Shown here: positions 11,430 through 22,701 of the stretch, one piece after another
Numbering within the stretch: position 1 is the stretch's first letter
Layout of the letters: the number at the start of each line of letters is the position of its first letter
DNA from: Macrothele yani
Lineage: Eukaryota > Arthropoda > Arachnida > Araneae > Macrothelidae
Reading direction: 5' to 3'
Assembly: GCA_039090855.1 (NCBI GenBank)
Contig: CM077007.1
Coordinates: 15,673,515-15,737,514 of the forward strand
DNA length: 64,000 bases
Notes under the pieces: model-generated
What the model was told of the DNA's origin: nothing
What the model saw: only the letters and a program-made list of their open reading frames with translations
Database searches by the model: none
Position numbers and translations under genes: made by a program

Positions 11430-13160
11430 AACCTCTGCAATGTGGTAAAGAGACGACTTGTACGGCGAATGATTTTGGCCTCAGCAACCACAGGAATTGT
11501 TGGCTGTTCAAGTGCCGCCGTACTGAAATGTGGCAAGAATGATCCGAAAAAGGACACACACACATCTACCTACGATGCATGGAAGGAGAGGTCCAGTATC
11601 TCAGCAACCACAGGAATTGTTGGCTGTTCAAGTGCCACCATACTGAAATGTGGCAAGAATGATCCGAAAAATGACACACACACACATCTACCTACAATGT
11701 CTGGAAGGAGAGGTCCAGTATCTCAGCAACCACAGGAATTGTTGGCTGTTCAAGTGCCGCCGTACTGAAATGTGGCAAGAATGATCCGAAAAAGGACACA
11801 CAGACATCTACCTACGATGTCTGGAAGGAGAGGTCCAGTATCTCAGCAACCACAGGAATTGTTGGCTGTTCAAGTGCCGCCGTACTGAAATGTGGCAAGA
11901 ATGATCCGAAAAAGGACACACACACATCTACCTACGATGCATGGAAGGAGAGGTCCAGTATCTCAGCAACCACAGGAATTGTTGGCTGTTCAAGTGCCAC
12001 CATACTGAAATGTGGCAAGAATGATCCGAAAAAGGACACACAGACATCTACCTACGATGTCTGGAAGGAGAGGTCCAGTATCTCAGCAACCACAGGAATT
12101 GTTGGCTGTTCAAGTGCCGCCGTACTGAAATGTGGCAAGAATGATCCGAAAAAAGACACACACATATGCTTACGATGCCTGGAAGGAGAGGTCCAGTATC
12201 TCAGCAACCACAGGAATTGTTGGCTGTTCAAGTGCCGCCGTACTGAAATGTGGCAAGAATGATCCGAAAAATGACACACACATCTACCTACGATGCCTGG
12301 AAGGAGAGATCACCATTCTTTGGCTGACAATCGAAGTGAGCGACGGTTAGCACATGTTGTCCGGGCGGCTCACGATCCTTAAATTAACGGCAGAATACAA
12401 CCAAGTTTCACGGAGAAACGTTTTCGAGTACGTTATTCAGCGATGGCTCTTCCGGAGAGGCATAAGGCGACGGGCGGCCGTTTCATGTATGTCGCCATGC
12501 TGACCAACCATCATCGACAGCTGTTCTTACAATGGGAACTGGAGTACCAGCACTGGACAATGGATGACTGGGAAAACGTCGCCTGATTCGATGAGTCCAG
12601 GTTCAGGATCACGCATGCAGCTGGACGAGTCCGTATTCGAAACCGCGGGGACAAATAGCTGCAACACGGCTGCACGAATGGAAGGAAACAGGATGGCGGC
12701 AGCGGATTCATGATGTGAGGATTGTTCTAACAGATATCCCTGAGTCCCTGCATCTCTGTTGAAACACCCTCACTGCTAGATTCTACGTAGGTATTGTTTC
12801 TGACCGAGTGTTGTCCAACATAGTGACCGTGTATGCGGATGACACTGGTTCTCAGAAAAACACCGCCCAGTGTCTCAAAACTCAAATTTTGCACAAATGG
12901 TTCGAGGATCAGGTTGAGTGTTCTCCTAGCCGTTTAATTGCCTAGAGTTGAGCGCTAACGAACATTTGTTGGACGCAGTGGAGAACAGCCTTTTCAGGTC
13001 CACCCCAATGTGTCGCTCAGTCGCCTAACTCCAGGACGTCACTTTGTCGAGATGACGAAGAATACCTAAGGATACGCTAAGCTGTCAATGAAGTCAATGA
13101 CACGCCGGGTGCAAGAGGTGTCATCATTGCGAAAAGCGGCCCAAGACGCTATTAGGGAAG
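11430..13160 (+). pseudogene. Tc1-type transposase relic with an amplified N-terminal HTH
   Basis: The N-terminal part near 11440 reads RRLVRRMILASATTGIVGCSSAAV, comparable to the first helix-turn-helix of Tc1 transposases (RGRIVGMR..TAAIVGCSRAAV). That segment is then repeated seven times in tandem. After the array, LADNRSERRLAHVVR, then WTMDDWENVA.FDESRF (first catalytic Asp) near 12560-12605 and NANEHLLDAVE near 12955 follow, with stops and frameshifts between. The order matches one Tc1 transposase from N- to C-terminus, so the satellite arose inside a transposon. It is dead. Confidence 0.75.
11472..12310 (+). repeat. 120-bp tandem repeat derived from Tc1 transposase coding sequence
   Basis: CAGCAACCACAGGAATTGTT recurs seven times at a spacing of about 118-124 bp. 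Each unit encodes about 40 codons ending in GIVGCSSAAVLKCGKNDPK and a linker YDAWKERSS. Units differ by few substitutions (GCCGCC/GCCACC, GATGCATGG/GATGTCTGG) and by the number of CA dinucleotides, which sets the length differences. A two-type alternation of units hints at duplication of dimers. Confidence 0.92.
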
Positions 13161-13257
13161 TGGTAATAATGTGACGACTGATGAATGGTGGTCTCCCTGT
13201 GACGTATTACAGAGATGAATCATGTGTCAAGACGACAAATCTGCAGGGATACATTCC

Positions 13258-13335
13258 GTCAGTGTAGCTTAGTCGGTTAGAGCAACTCACTGCGGAGAGA
13301 GGAGACCCGGATTCGATCCCCATCACTGAGATATT
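13258..13335 (+). mobile_element. tRNA-like sequence, SINE head (family F)
   Basis: GTCAGTGTAGCTTAGTCGGT (box A), an ACTCACTGCGGAGAGAGG anticodon-arm region and GGATTCGATCCC (box B) are closed by TCAGTG/CACTGA acceptor pairing. The anticodon stem pairs poorly, so a functional tRNA is unlikely. Confidence 0.6.
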
Positions 13336-16021
13336 CCTGTTTTCACATCCCTTTCGATTGACAGACAACTTGCAGTTACGATCGACAAAAGCCTTCGAAA
13401 GTGTAAACTAGTTCCTATAGGTCTCAATAGCAATTGATTAGTTTGGATGTAGCAATTGAGAGTTAACAGTCCCGTTGATACTCTACCAGAAGTTCGATAC
13501 GATATTCCGTGGGTGAGACCACTTTTGTGAAATTTACGTTGTTTCTATCAGTTCATTGCTGCTTGTACTTAACTTTGGAACAAAAGGTGTCACTTTTCGT
13601 CTCCAGTACCAATGCAATCTCCCCAAAAACGGTTCGTTATGTTGATTACTTTTCAAAGAAAGTCAAACGTTGACCCTTTGCATTTGGTTTTGCAAAGGAA
13701 GTGGAATGCACCCATCGCGAACTTGGACACTTTTGCTAATACCAAAAAATAACGTTGGACGATTCAATGGGTTGTTATGTTTTATAGGGCGATATCTTCC
13801 ATGCATAAGGTGGATTCTCTTCCACCATGTCTTTCACGTTTTCATTGAGCTCCATTTGTTTATCTGATCCCTATTTAACTTATATCTGAGAGGCTACAAA
13901 CGCCAGATCAAAATTATTCAAACCAACTGCGGCAAGTTCTTTCTAGCAACCAAGTCTCAACATAGATATTGGGGATGTTTTTCAAAGCATACGTAGCATT
14001 TCACTCTTTCTCAAACTAGTACAGCATAACATGCCAAATATGGGTTTACACGACTAACTTTTTCTTTCGCACTGAGATATTCTTTGCTTTACGTAGCCTG
14101 CCATAATAGCACATGCCACTAACATGCGCACCTCAGCACAAGTGCCTGCGAATTTTGCGTTGCTTGTGGAGTGACCGCTACCTGAGGTTTGAATTAATAA
14201 AAAAGTTCCGAAGGCAGCATTAGGTAAGGAAGTCCACCATGAAACAATTTCAGTGGTTTTAGAACAAAGCGAAAGGAGAACTATAGAAATACTGTATTAA
14301 AGAGCTACGAGGTAGATAGATTTTTTCTAGATTGAGAGACGCTGGCATGCATGGGAAATTCGAGAAGGGCTACCATATGTCACACATTTGAGAAATGCTG
14401 TCATGTATTGCAAACAAGGGGAATGCTGCCATGTATTACGAAAGCAAAATATTCCCGATATGCGTAGAAAATGTGAGAAATGCTGCCGGCCACGTACACT
14501 TGGTAGAAAATACTTTATGTGCTATTCAAAAATTTACGCGTGACATGACATGAGTTATGTTATTCTGAAGAGAAATTGCCTGTTGCGTGAATGTTTGCTG
14601 GTTCCAGCTGTTGTTCTGCTTTAGCCTGGATTGCGCTTTATAGTCTTAACATACGTATACATATCAAATGAAACTTAAGAATCATTACACTTTCGTTTGA
14701 GATTGATAACGACGATCTGAATATTGTGGATACATCTTAAAACTGCAGCACTTGGTGCAGAATGTTACAACCACAGTGGTACACCCACGTGGGTGGCCGA
14801 TGGGGCCACCCCCCCCCTTGGGCTGACAGAGCGGAAAATTATTACGTCGAAATTTGAAACAAAAAGTCACGATACGCGATATACATATTAATCATGTACC
14901 GTATAATTATAACATACAATAATTATAAGGGAGTAGTTCTGTTAAATAAATTTAGAAAAATCTAACCAGAAAAATAATTTTATCTACTGTTTCTTTTAAT
15001 CATTTAACTTTCTTGTACTGTAACATTACTAGAAACTGGATAAGAATAAATGTACAAAAGTCTACCTCCTTCTTAATTGTTATAACACCTGACTATTTTT
15101 TATGGTATATTTAGGAAAGTCACCCCTCACGTTGGAAAAATTCTGTGTCCCACGGTCCATGCCCCCCCCTACTTTGGGGAATTTCTGGGTGCACTACAGG
15201 ACAACCAGTCTCTCCACGCATTTTGATTACATCCTCTCTTTGTCCTGTTCATTCGCCGAAACAAAAATTAACCTTAGGCCAAACTATTACAGAAATCACC
15301 GTATAATGTGAGGTTAAACAGATAGGATTTCAATCGATGATGATAGGATTTCAATCGATACAACAGTAAAATGCGCGTAATGCTACACTGTGGTTTCCGC
15401 ACACGTCTAGTAAGGTAATTATCATGCACAAATGAATATCACATGTCACGAAGGAGACGTGGACATCACGCATAAAACGAATCGAGAAATATGGGGTCAA
15501 GCAATAGTTAACTAAAATTCGAGGACGTGACATCTTTAACAAAAAAAAAAAAAATGTTGTGGTACCCATGCGAAGATAAGCATCAAGTATCGAAAAAAAA
15601 AAAAATCAGTGAATAATGTCTTTTCTTTAGAGAAAGTGCCGATAAGAATTCCGATGCTTTTGGCAGCATTACAATCTGACAGCGTTTTTAAGAATAAGAA
15701 CTCTTTCAAGCTCTTTATCTTTTCAGGAACTCATTTCCGAGCTTTTAGTGAGATAACCTTGAGTTATCTCTGCAGGAAGCATGTTTGTGCTGTATGAGAT
15801 GTTGCATGATATATAGTTGTCGGCGTTAACGTTCAACAAATCACGCTCTCCGCTTTTGAGGACGGTAGACTGATAATAATATTTTTAACATCGTCCAAGA
15901 AGAAAATTGAGAAGTCTGTTCGCACTAAGAAGCGATTCCGTACCTAAATAAGTTATCATCCAGAAAAAAAGCAAGAGCTTGGTGATTCAGAAGAGTGGGC
16001 TTTTACAAATCCTACAGGAAA
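13336..16021. other. No gene recognised; upstream of the candidate TYMP exon
   Basis: Contains loosely repeated GAGAAATGCTG phrases at 14340-14480, C-runs at 14810 and 15168, and a 20-bp direct duplication (GATAGGATTTCAATCGAT) at 15322-15359. Promoter elements for TYMP could lie here, but none is recognisable by eye. Confidence 0.45.
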
Positions 16022-16175
16022 ATGCCAAGTCTAAATTTGGTGAGCATCATTGAGAAAAAGCGTTCTGCAGAGATTTTAACAGAAGAAGAAATAATTTATT
16101 TCGTCCAGTGTGTGGTCAATAGTGTAAGGAAAAATGCTTATCCGATCGCTTCAACGGCAGATCCTTGTCAAATCG
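16022..16175 (+). CDS. TYMP: Thymidine phosphorylase, candidate 5' coding exon
   Basis: Thymidine phosphorylase cleaves thymidine with phosphate to thymine and deoxyribose-1-phosphate in pyrimidine salvage. The exon encodes a start Met followed by LVSIIEKKRSAEILTEEEI, which resembles the N-terminal helical segment of the family (human ELIRMKRDGGRLSEADI), and ends with QIG. The 3' end is a good donor (G|GTAAG) in phase 1. The next clear exon begins GA GCC ATG, so splicing restores Q-I-G-A-M, a conserved junction in the family. The ATG at 16022 is chosen because a Met is expected near here; an acceptor-like CTACAG just upstream (ends 16017) leaves open that this is an internal exon. Oddity: between VVN and QIG there are 16 residues where human has 6. 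The assignment rests on family resemblance plus exact splice phase. Confidence 0.68.
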
Positions 16176-16673
16176 GTAAGAATTGGTTCTGCTTTTCAGT
16201 TCTTCATATTTAAAAATTTTTTTTTTGTTAATAGGTTGCTTACGGAATTATAGTTCTAAAGTTGGTACTAATACTGCTTAGTAAATTCGTTATGCATTCT
16301 CAGAGGATGTACTTAAAAGCAAATGCAATTTTTTTGGTCATTACTAAACATCCTTCAGTTTTATGTAATCCTTCACCATGTGTATATGTCGGCAAGAACT
16401 GAGCTTTGCTTTTCAAAATTGAACCAACAGAACTATTTAAAAGACGTAGTACACGGACCTCGTGAATATTTTGTTTGTATCCTTAATCAGTGCTGGAGTT
16501 TATTAGATGTACACATAAGTTTCAAAGCGTTTCTTGTGTGACGTATACCGCTAATTTACATATCCGACATTCCTCCGCGTTGTTGTCATGTGACCGTAAC
16601 TGGTCCAGAGTATAAAATGTGACACAGAAGTTTGCCCAACAGTCAAACGAATTTGCACATCGATAGGTGAAAG

Positions 16674-17701
16674 ATGGCAAGCGATACTACATTTATTCGA
16701 CACTGCATTTGTTACGAATTTCATCAAGGAAAAAGTGCTGCACAAGCATGTGCATCGATCTGTTCTATTCTGTTCTCGGGGAAAATATTGTATCGGAAAG
16801 CAAGTGTGAGTTTTGGTTTAACCGGTTTAATGCAGGTGATTTTGATCTTAGCGATCGAGAACGTAGCAGTACCCCGCAGAAGGTTGCACATGAGGAACTG
16901 CAAACATTGCTGGATGAAGATTCGTCTCAAAAGCAAAAAGAACTAGCTGGACAACTGGGAGTAACTCAACAAGCCATTTGCAATCGTTTACACGCAATGG
17001 GAAAGATTCAGAAGGAAGGTAAATGGGTGTCACATGACCTGAGCCAGAGGAACAAGGATGAGCGTGTCATGAAGTGTTTGAATCTGTTGAATAAACAACA
17101 TAGAAAGTCTTTCCTGTGGAAAATAGTTACGAGTGATGAAAAGTGGATATGGTACGACAATTCCAAACTCAAAAAAAAAAAAAAAACACTGGGAAGCAAC
17201 GACTTCGACAACAAACGTAATATTCACTCCAAAAATGTTTTGCTGTGCATCTGGTGGGATATGAAGGGTGTGTTCTATTATGAAGTATTGGAACAAGGGC
17301 AAACTGTTACTGCTGATCGCTACAAGCAACAATTTCTGCGATTGAACCAGGAAATCTGTCGGAAACGTCCACTCACAAGCAAAGGATTGAGTCTCGTGAA
17401 ATTAGTGCATGACAACGCTGGACTGCATGTCACGAAATCGGTCAAGGAAACGTTATTGACGCTTGGCTGGGAAGTTTTGGAGGACCCGGCGTATAGTCCC
17501 GACACAGCCCCTTCAGACTATCATTTGCTCCGATCGACGCAACATGGTTTATCTGCTGTACGGTTCCGGACATGTGACGAAGTGCAAAAATGGGTTGACG
17601 ATTTTATCACGTCACACGACGGATTATTCTTCATGACTGGAAACCGTCAGCTGCCCGACCGATGGCAGAAGGGGATAGATATACATGTTGCGTTGTCCTA
17701 A
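16674..17701 (+). pseudogene. Mariner transposase (D34D type), one early frameshift
   Basis: This mariner-family transposase cuts and pastes its own element at TA sites. The ATG at 16674 starts MASDTTFIRHCICYEFHQGK, the usual mariner N-terminus. Near 16765 the frame shifts and continues as VSESKCEFWFNRFNAGDFDL, then WVSHDLSQRN, TSDEKWIWYDN (first Asp), VHDNAGLHVTK (second Asp) and YSPDTAPSDYHL (third Asp). The two last Asp residues are separated by 34 residues, the mariner spacing. An A15 run at 17169-17183 has altered the region after YDNSKL. The frame ends with a stop at 17701. Clear terminal inverted repeats were not seen. Apart from the frameshift and the poly-A tract it is well preserved. 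Confidence 0.88.
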
Positions 17702-17904
17702 AACACTTTAAAACTTATTTATACACACAATAGTTTCTGTGAAACTGGTGGAGTCAAGTAATATCGTTAACGGCCAAGACTGGTCTGACATTGAACTTCT
17801 ACAAATATCAAGATAATATCTTTTGTTTTGTTGATATGTATGTTGGTTTCTCGCTCTCTTTGAGCAACGCGTGAAAATCAATGCATGCTGTTCTAAGAGC
17901 CACC

Positions 17905-18120
17905 AGTCACCCTGGTACCCGTGTGGTCTAAGGCTCTATCTTCTTACCATGCGCCCGGGATGGGCTCGGTTGGGATCCCGGATGAAACATAGGTGGTGTG
18001 TTTACCTTCGGCGCAGGCTTTTTTCCTTCACTGGAATCAGTGTTTGAATTTGGGATGGCGATTGCTAACAGCCCTAAGAGTTGCGTATGGTGGCCTTTGA
18101 ACCCGAAACAACAATAACAA
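17905..18120 (+). mobile_element. tRNA-derived SINE, family A, strongly diverged
   Basis: GTGTGGTCTAAGG (box A region), GGGATCCCGG (box B region), then CTTCGGCGCAGGC and CACTGGAATCAGTG follow the family order, but identity is low. Ends in an AAC-rich tail. Confidence 0.65.
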
Positions 18121-18321
18121 CAAGAGCTAGCAGAGAAAAGTAGACTTTCCTGTTTTACAGCATTTCAGAAAAATGCCTAGAGTAACGATAAATATCGCTG
18201 GTAAACTGGAATCGTGTCACCTGAAAATTGGCTTACCGATTTTGTTTTGCTAGAGGTCCATTCTTTTTGTTTTTGGGCGTAATGACCCCCGAAAGCATTG
18301 AAGGGTATAGCGAATAAGCTG

Positions 18322-18790
18322 TATAACGAAGTAAATTTCTCCGTCATTTTTATCCGCGCCGGGATTTCAACCCGGGTCCCCTCATTCCGGAATAAGTTGC
18401 TCTACCAATTGAGCTACGCGGACATTTTATTCTGATTCCTATTTGCCTTTATGTCGTGTGCGTCCTTCGGGCAGGTACGTTACATCATCTCCCCCTTATT
18501 TTTTTTTTTTTTTTTTTTTTTCGTATTTTTCCTATCTCGCGGTGTGGAAATAACATCACACCAATGCGAGATTTTGAACGGTCGGGTCATCCGGATAGTT
18601 CGGGCGCCATTATAACGAAGTAAATTTCTCCATCATTTTTTGGTCTACGCCGGGATTCGAACCCGGGTCCCCTCATTCCGGAACAAGTCGCTCTACCAAC
18701 TGAGCTACGCAGACTTTTATTCTGATTCCTATTTGCCTTTATGTCGTGTGCGTCCTTCGGGCAGGTACGTCACATCTCCTGGTACGTTAC
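18322..18790 (-). mobile_element. tRNA-derived repeat, family B, two copies in tandem with linker
   Basis: Two minus-strand units (18322-18490 and 18613-18790) each contain leader, tRNA-like part and GACGGAGAAATTTACTTCGT tail. They are joined by a linker GGCGCCCGAACTATCCGGAT...CACACCGCGAGATAGG and a poly-T run. The same unit-linker-unit order is found at 37994-38489. Confidence 0.88.
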
Positions 18791-19084
18791 AGCTGTTCCT
18801 AATTTAAGACTACTATTTCCAGGAGAGAGAGAGAGAGAGAGAAAATCAGCGCCGTAGGAAAAATACAGAGGATGTTCATTCACATTCAGAACGGTTTTCC
18901 AGCAATATAAATTAATATTTAAATTAAAATAAAACTATTTCTTTCTTAAATTTTCTGTCTGATATCCCTTTCTCTGGAATAAAGATTTCCAAGATAACAG
19001 AGCATTTCTTAAAACTGTTAGTGGTATTTTATTCTACCCCTCTTCCACTGCTTCCTATAGTCGAATAATTGTTTTAGGTCTGCG

Positions 19085-19150
19085 TTTAGAAAGTGCTTCC
19101 CCCTTTTAGCAGTCCGAAGGCATTGCTAAAGGGGGAAGCACTTTCTAAAA
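19085..19150. repeat. 27-bp near-perfect hairpin
   Basis: TTTAGAAAGTGCTTCCCCCT and AGGGGGAAGCACTTTCTAAA with TTTAGCA/TGCTAA inside pair around a 12-base loop, with one single-base length difference. Confidence 0.9.
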
Positions 19151-19198
19151 CGTCCATTGGTGACACATCAGGGAACTTTGAACGTATGTGAGCAAAAG

Positions 19199-19770
19199 TT
19201 ACACTATATTGACAAAAGTCACAGGACACCTGGAAGAGAAACACAACATATCATTTATTGACATACATAAGTACGGTGTCGGTCCACCTTTGGTCTTAAT
19301 GCATGCACTGACCCTTCAAGACATGCTTTCGACAAGGTTTTGGAACACTATGCGCTTCCATTCAGTACATAATGCTGCCGCTAACTGTTGTTTAGTAGTA
19401 GGCCTTGGTTCCAAACTTCTTATGCGGCGCTCTAATTCATCCCATAGGTACTCTATGGGATTAAGATAAGGGCTCTGTGCTGGCCAGTCCACACACGATA
19501 AGGAATTATCGTCAAACCACGCCGTAACAGTCCTTGCTTTACGGCTCGGTGAGTTATCCTGCTGGTACCAACAAGGCTCGTTTCTATAGTATTGCCACAC
19601 AGTTTTTAGGGCATAATTGTCCAGAACATGGATGTACACGTGCTGGTTAGCAGGTTTGTCCACGATAACCAATGAGCCGGGACCATACCACGAAAAACAC
19701 CCCCACACGAGTACACTGCCAGCTCCAAATTCGACCGTAGGAACAATATACTGTGGTAAATAGCGTTCCC
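19199..19770 (-). pseudogene. Tc1-type element, 5'-truncated, C-terminal transposase
   Basis: The right end of the element (ACACTATATTGACAAAAGTC at 19201-19220) is a Tc1-type terminus. Upstream on the minus strand is MWGCFSWYGPGSLVIVD, then WYQQDNSPSRKA (second Asp) and SPYLNPIEYLWDEL (Glu), with 34 residues between them, the DD34E spacing. The part encoding the DNA-binding domains is absent; the element breaks off near 19770 and meets a SINE-containing palindrome. Confidence 0.82.
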
Positions 19771-19865
19771 CCGGCTGCCATCATACTCACACACGGCCAT
19801 CAGACTCATGGATCTTGTATCTGTCACATCATATGTAGTGATGATGTATCCCATCATCTGTAGTG

Positions 19866-19950
19866 ACACAACATCCATGCCTCTTTGGGATTTGAACGCG
19901 GACCCATCTCGTACGAATGATCAGAAAATCCTGCGCCATCGGGGCTGCTA
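19866..19950 (-). mobile_element. tRNA-derived SINE, family A, head fragment in a palindrome
   Basis: The minus strand carries the head from CAGCCCCGATGGCGCAGGA to the GGCATGGATGTTGT start of the body. It is the left-arm counterpart of the SINE at 20322 in a large palindrome. Confidence 0.8.
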
Positions 19951-20400
19951 TGAATTCTTTAATCGAACATATTCCTTCAATAGCTTTAGTACACTGCTAA
20001 ACATTTTGTAGTAGGGTGCACCAAAAAGTGGTGCTACACCAGCTGCACCACTTTCAGAGAAAAGATACACTTTGTGTGGTGCAAACCAAATCCAAAAACA
20101 TGATTCAGCTTTGCACTACGTTATAGTGCAAGGTTGAACCACATTGTGATGCAAGGTTACACCATGTTGTTTGGTTTTGTTCGTACCACACAGTCGAGTA
20201 TCTTTTCTCAGAAAGTGGTGCAGTTTGTGTAGCAACATTTTTTAGTGCAACCTGCGACAAAATTTTTAGCGGTGTACTAAAGCTATTGAAGGAATGTGTT
20301 CGATTAAAGAATTCATAGAAGCCCCGGTGGAGCAGGGTTCTGATCATTCGTCCGAGATGGGCACGGGTTCGAATCCCAGTGAGGCATGGATGTTGTGTTT
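19866..20400. repeat. Palindrome with arms of about 230 bp including SINE ends
   Basis: ACAACATCCATGCCTC ... ATGAATTCTTTAATCGAACA ... CCTTCAATAGCTTTAGTACA ... TGCACCACTTTC at the left are all found in reverse complement order at the right. Identity is roughly 85-90% by eye. The centre is near 20115. Confidence 0.88.
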
Positions 20401-20515
20401 GTCTTACGGCACTGGCTCTCTCCCTTCCCTAGAACCAGTGGCATTAAATTAGGGAGGGACGACTTCTTATAGCCCACTGGGTTGCTCATGGAGGTCGTTA
20501 AACCCCCAATAAAAG
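20322..20515 (+). mobile_element. tRNA-derived SINE, family A
   Basis: GCCCCGGTGGAGCAGGGT begins the head, with a deletion through the box A part; box B (GGGTTCGAATCCC) and the whole body are intact, ending in CCCCCAATAAAAGAAAA. Confidence 0.88.
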
Positions 20516-22701
20516 AAAATTATGTTGGTGAAAAATATTTTTTTCAAATATCAATACAGCAAAACATTTGGAAATATTGAGTTCCATTCTTTAGATGGCA
20601 TCAACAAACTAATTTCTAAGAAGTAAAATTTCCAGAATTTTCAAAAAATTAAGAGTTTCACGAAGAAATTTCTTTGAAGGTAGTGAAACTTAAAGAAATC
20701 TGTCGAAAGTAGTAAATAAAGTGAAACCTAAAGAAATCAGCGAAATAAGTAAATAAATGAGTTCATTTCTTCATACGAAGGTTTTTGTTTTGACTCTGAA
20801 CAAAACTTTACTTATATGCTACATTTTTTAGATATTCTTTTTTTTTAAATAGCGACCATAATGTTTTTTTTTCTATTCTTATCTAAATTTTGAAAAAATA
20901 AGATCTCTAATTTTTATATTCCCGATTTTTTTTCGGCACTTAGTTCTAAGGCCTCTTCAAGAAGTAATTTACAGTGCAAACACGTGAATCGGAAAAAAAC
21001 TGGGATCGACGAATGCCAACGTACCTCAGTTCTGGGCACTGCTTAACACCCCACTCGAAAAAATGGCTTTAATAGATAGGTGAAGAAAAATGTACTATGC
21101 ATGGGTTTTTAAAGTTTAACGCACATCTAATGTGGTTTATTTTTAACCTGGGCGGCCATATTTTTTCCAGTCTTGCAATACAATATCTAAAAAGCAGCGA
21201 TTCCGAATTATGGGATGTAAGGAAAAAATCCTATAGAAAGGAAATATTTGTGAGTTCATAGGCAAAAAAAGAAACACCGAAATAATTTCTCCCATTGAAA
21301 GGTAGTCATTAAAACTCTCAAACCTTGTTGGAGTTCTTAATTCATGGGAAAACTCAATGATAAAACCGCGTTGGTTAAATCGATACATCGGTTAACAGTA
21401 ATTTGACAATTACCGATATGAAAATTTGAATTAGGGCTAATTATACAATCGAATGAAAGAAATATCAGCATCAAATACCCAGAAACAAGAAGTCGGAACG
21501 GTTTCCACATCCAGTTGTTTAATGGTGGAGGAATCATTTCACACAATAAATGAGATGGCAAAATTATTGGATTTTCGTTCGAATATTCCAATAAAAGTAA
21601 GCTCTTAATAATATTGGTGATGGGAAATGTTTGCTTTGCGGCAGTGTTTGATCTAACGCAAATTCTCTTGTTCGCATTAGAAGATGCCTCTGTTAATATC
21701 GTTCAGTAAAAGCCATTACAACAACAGTAATCATCATTCTACAGTATGTGTATTTAAAAGCGACACTTGAATGTCTCTTTTCCCAATAAGGTAAATAATT
21801 ATGCATAAAATACTCAAAAACAGCTTCATTAAAAATATCTTAAAATTTAATTAGATGCAAAGAACCTCATTTATAACGCGATGTAGAGAAACTGAGCAAT
21901 GCAATCAGTTTTTTTTAATTAATTTGGAAAAAAATTACAAAGGAAAGAAAAAAAGGAACAAGTCTTATACATTAAAGTGGAATTTATGAAGCCATTCATT
22001 GACATGATAAAGTGCCAACTACCTGCTTATTCATTGGTTTCTTCCATACTCGGGGAGAACTTATACTGAGTAGAGTGGAAGCTGAAAGAGCTATTTCACC
22101 GAAAGGACATTATATAATTTTATAGTTTTTCAGTATCTCTCTGCACTAATGGAGGGCAATGTGCCAGGAACCGTTCCAGATACCCCTAGAGGGTGCCACC
22201 GTAACGGAAGGCAGAACAAAAGGAAACTTCCCGCTCATTTTTCTAACAGAGATTTCCACTTCAAGAAGAAAGGAATTACGCCAAGCGCCCCAAACCCCTT
22301 GACTCTCCGCTAACCCTCCCACCCGCAAGAAATATCTGTTGGGTATAGCCTCTCCTAGAGCACTTGGCTGACTGACAGAAGTAACAGTGACACTGGGAAA
22401 ATGTGAATATCTGTATTCTTTAAAAACGTGATCGAAACTAATGTGTTTAGTTTTTAATGTAGGTACGCACAACATTTAGGACAACTATGTACTCTTTAAG
22501 TCCCAGTTCAAGCTCGAATATGAGCTTTTAGACTGGAACTATAACATGAGTCAAATGAAGACTTTAAAACAGCGATAAAAATTCGAAATTCAGCGTCATT
22601 GTCCTGTGACTTGGCAATATCGTTACCAATGACGAAAAAATTTTCTTACAGGTGGTAGCAAGTGCAGACAAGCTTAGTGACGTCACAATAGCAGAGTAAA
22701 G
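20516..22701. other. No gene recognised
   Basis: AT-rich intronic DNA; a 109-codon minus-strand frame at 22146-22475 has no recognisable domain and no supporting splice signals. Confidence 0.5.

Noticed and set aside
11472..12310. A host gene with repeated zinc-finger-like or HTH modules
   Set aside because: The unit and its surroundings align with one Tc1 transposase with stops on both sides.
14810..14900. G-quadruplex or regulatory C-run
   Set aside because: Isolated homopolymer runs occur in several places (6233, 25258, 41966, 44580) and give no further support.
22146..22475. 109-codon minus-strand frame as a gene
   Set aside because: No recognisable domain, no splice support and ordinary composition.
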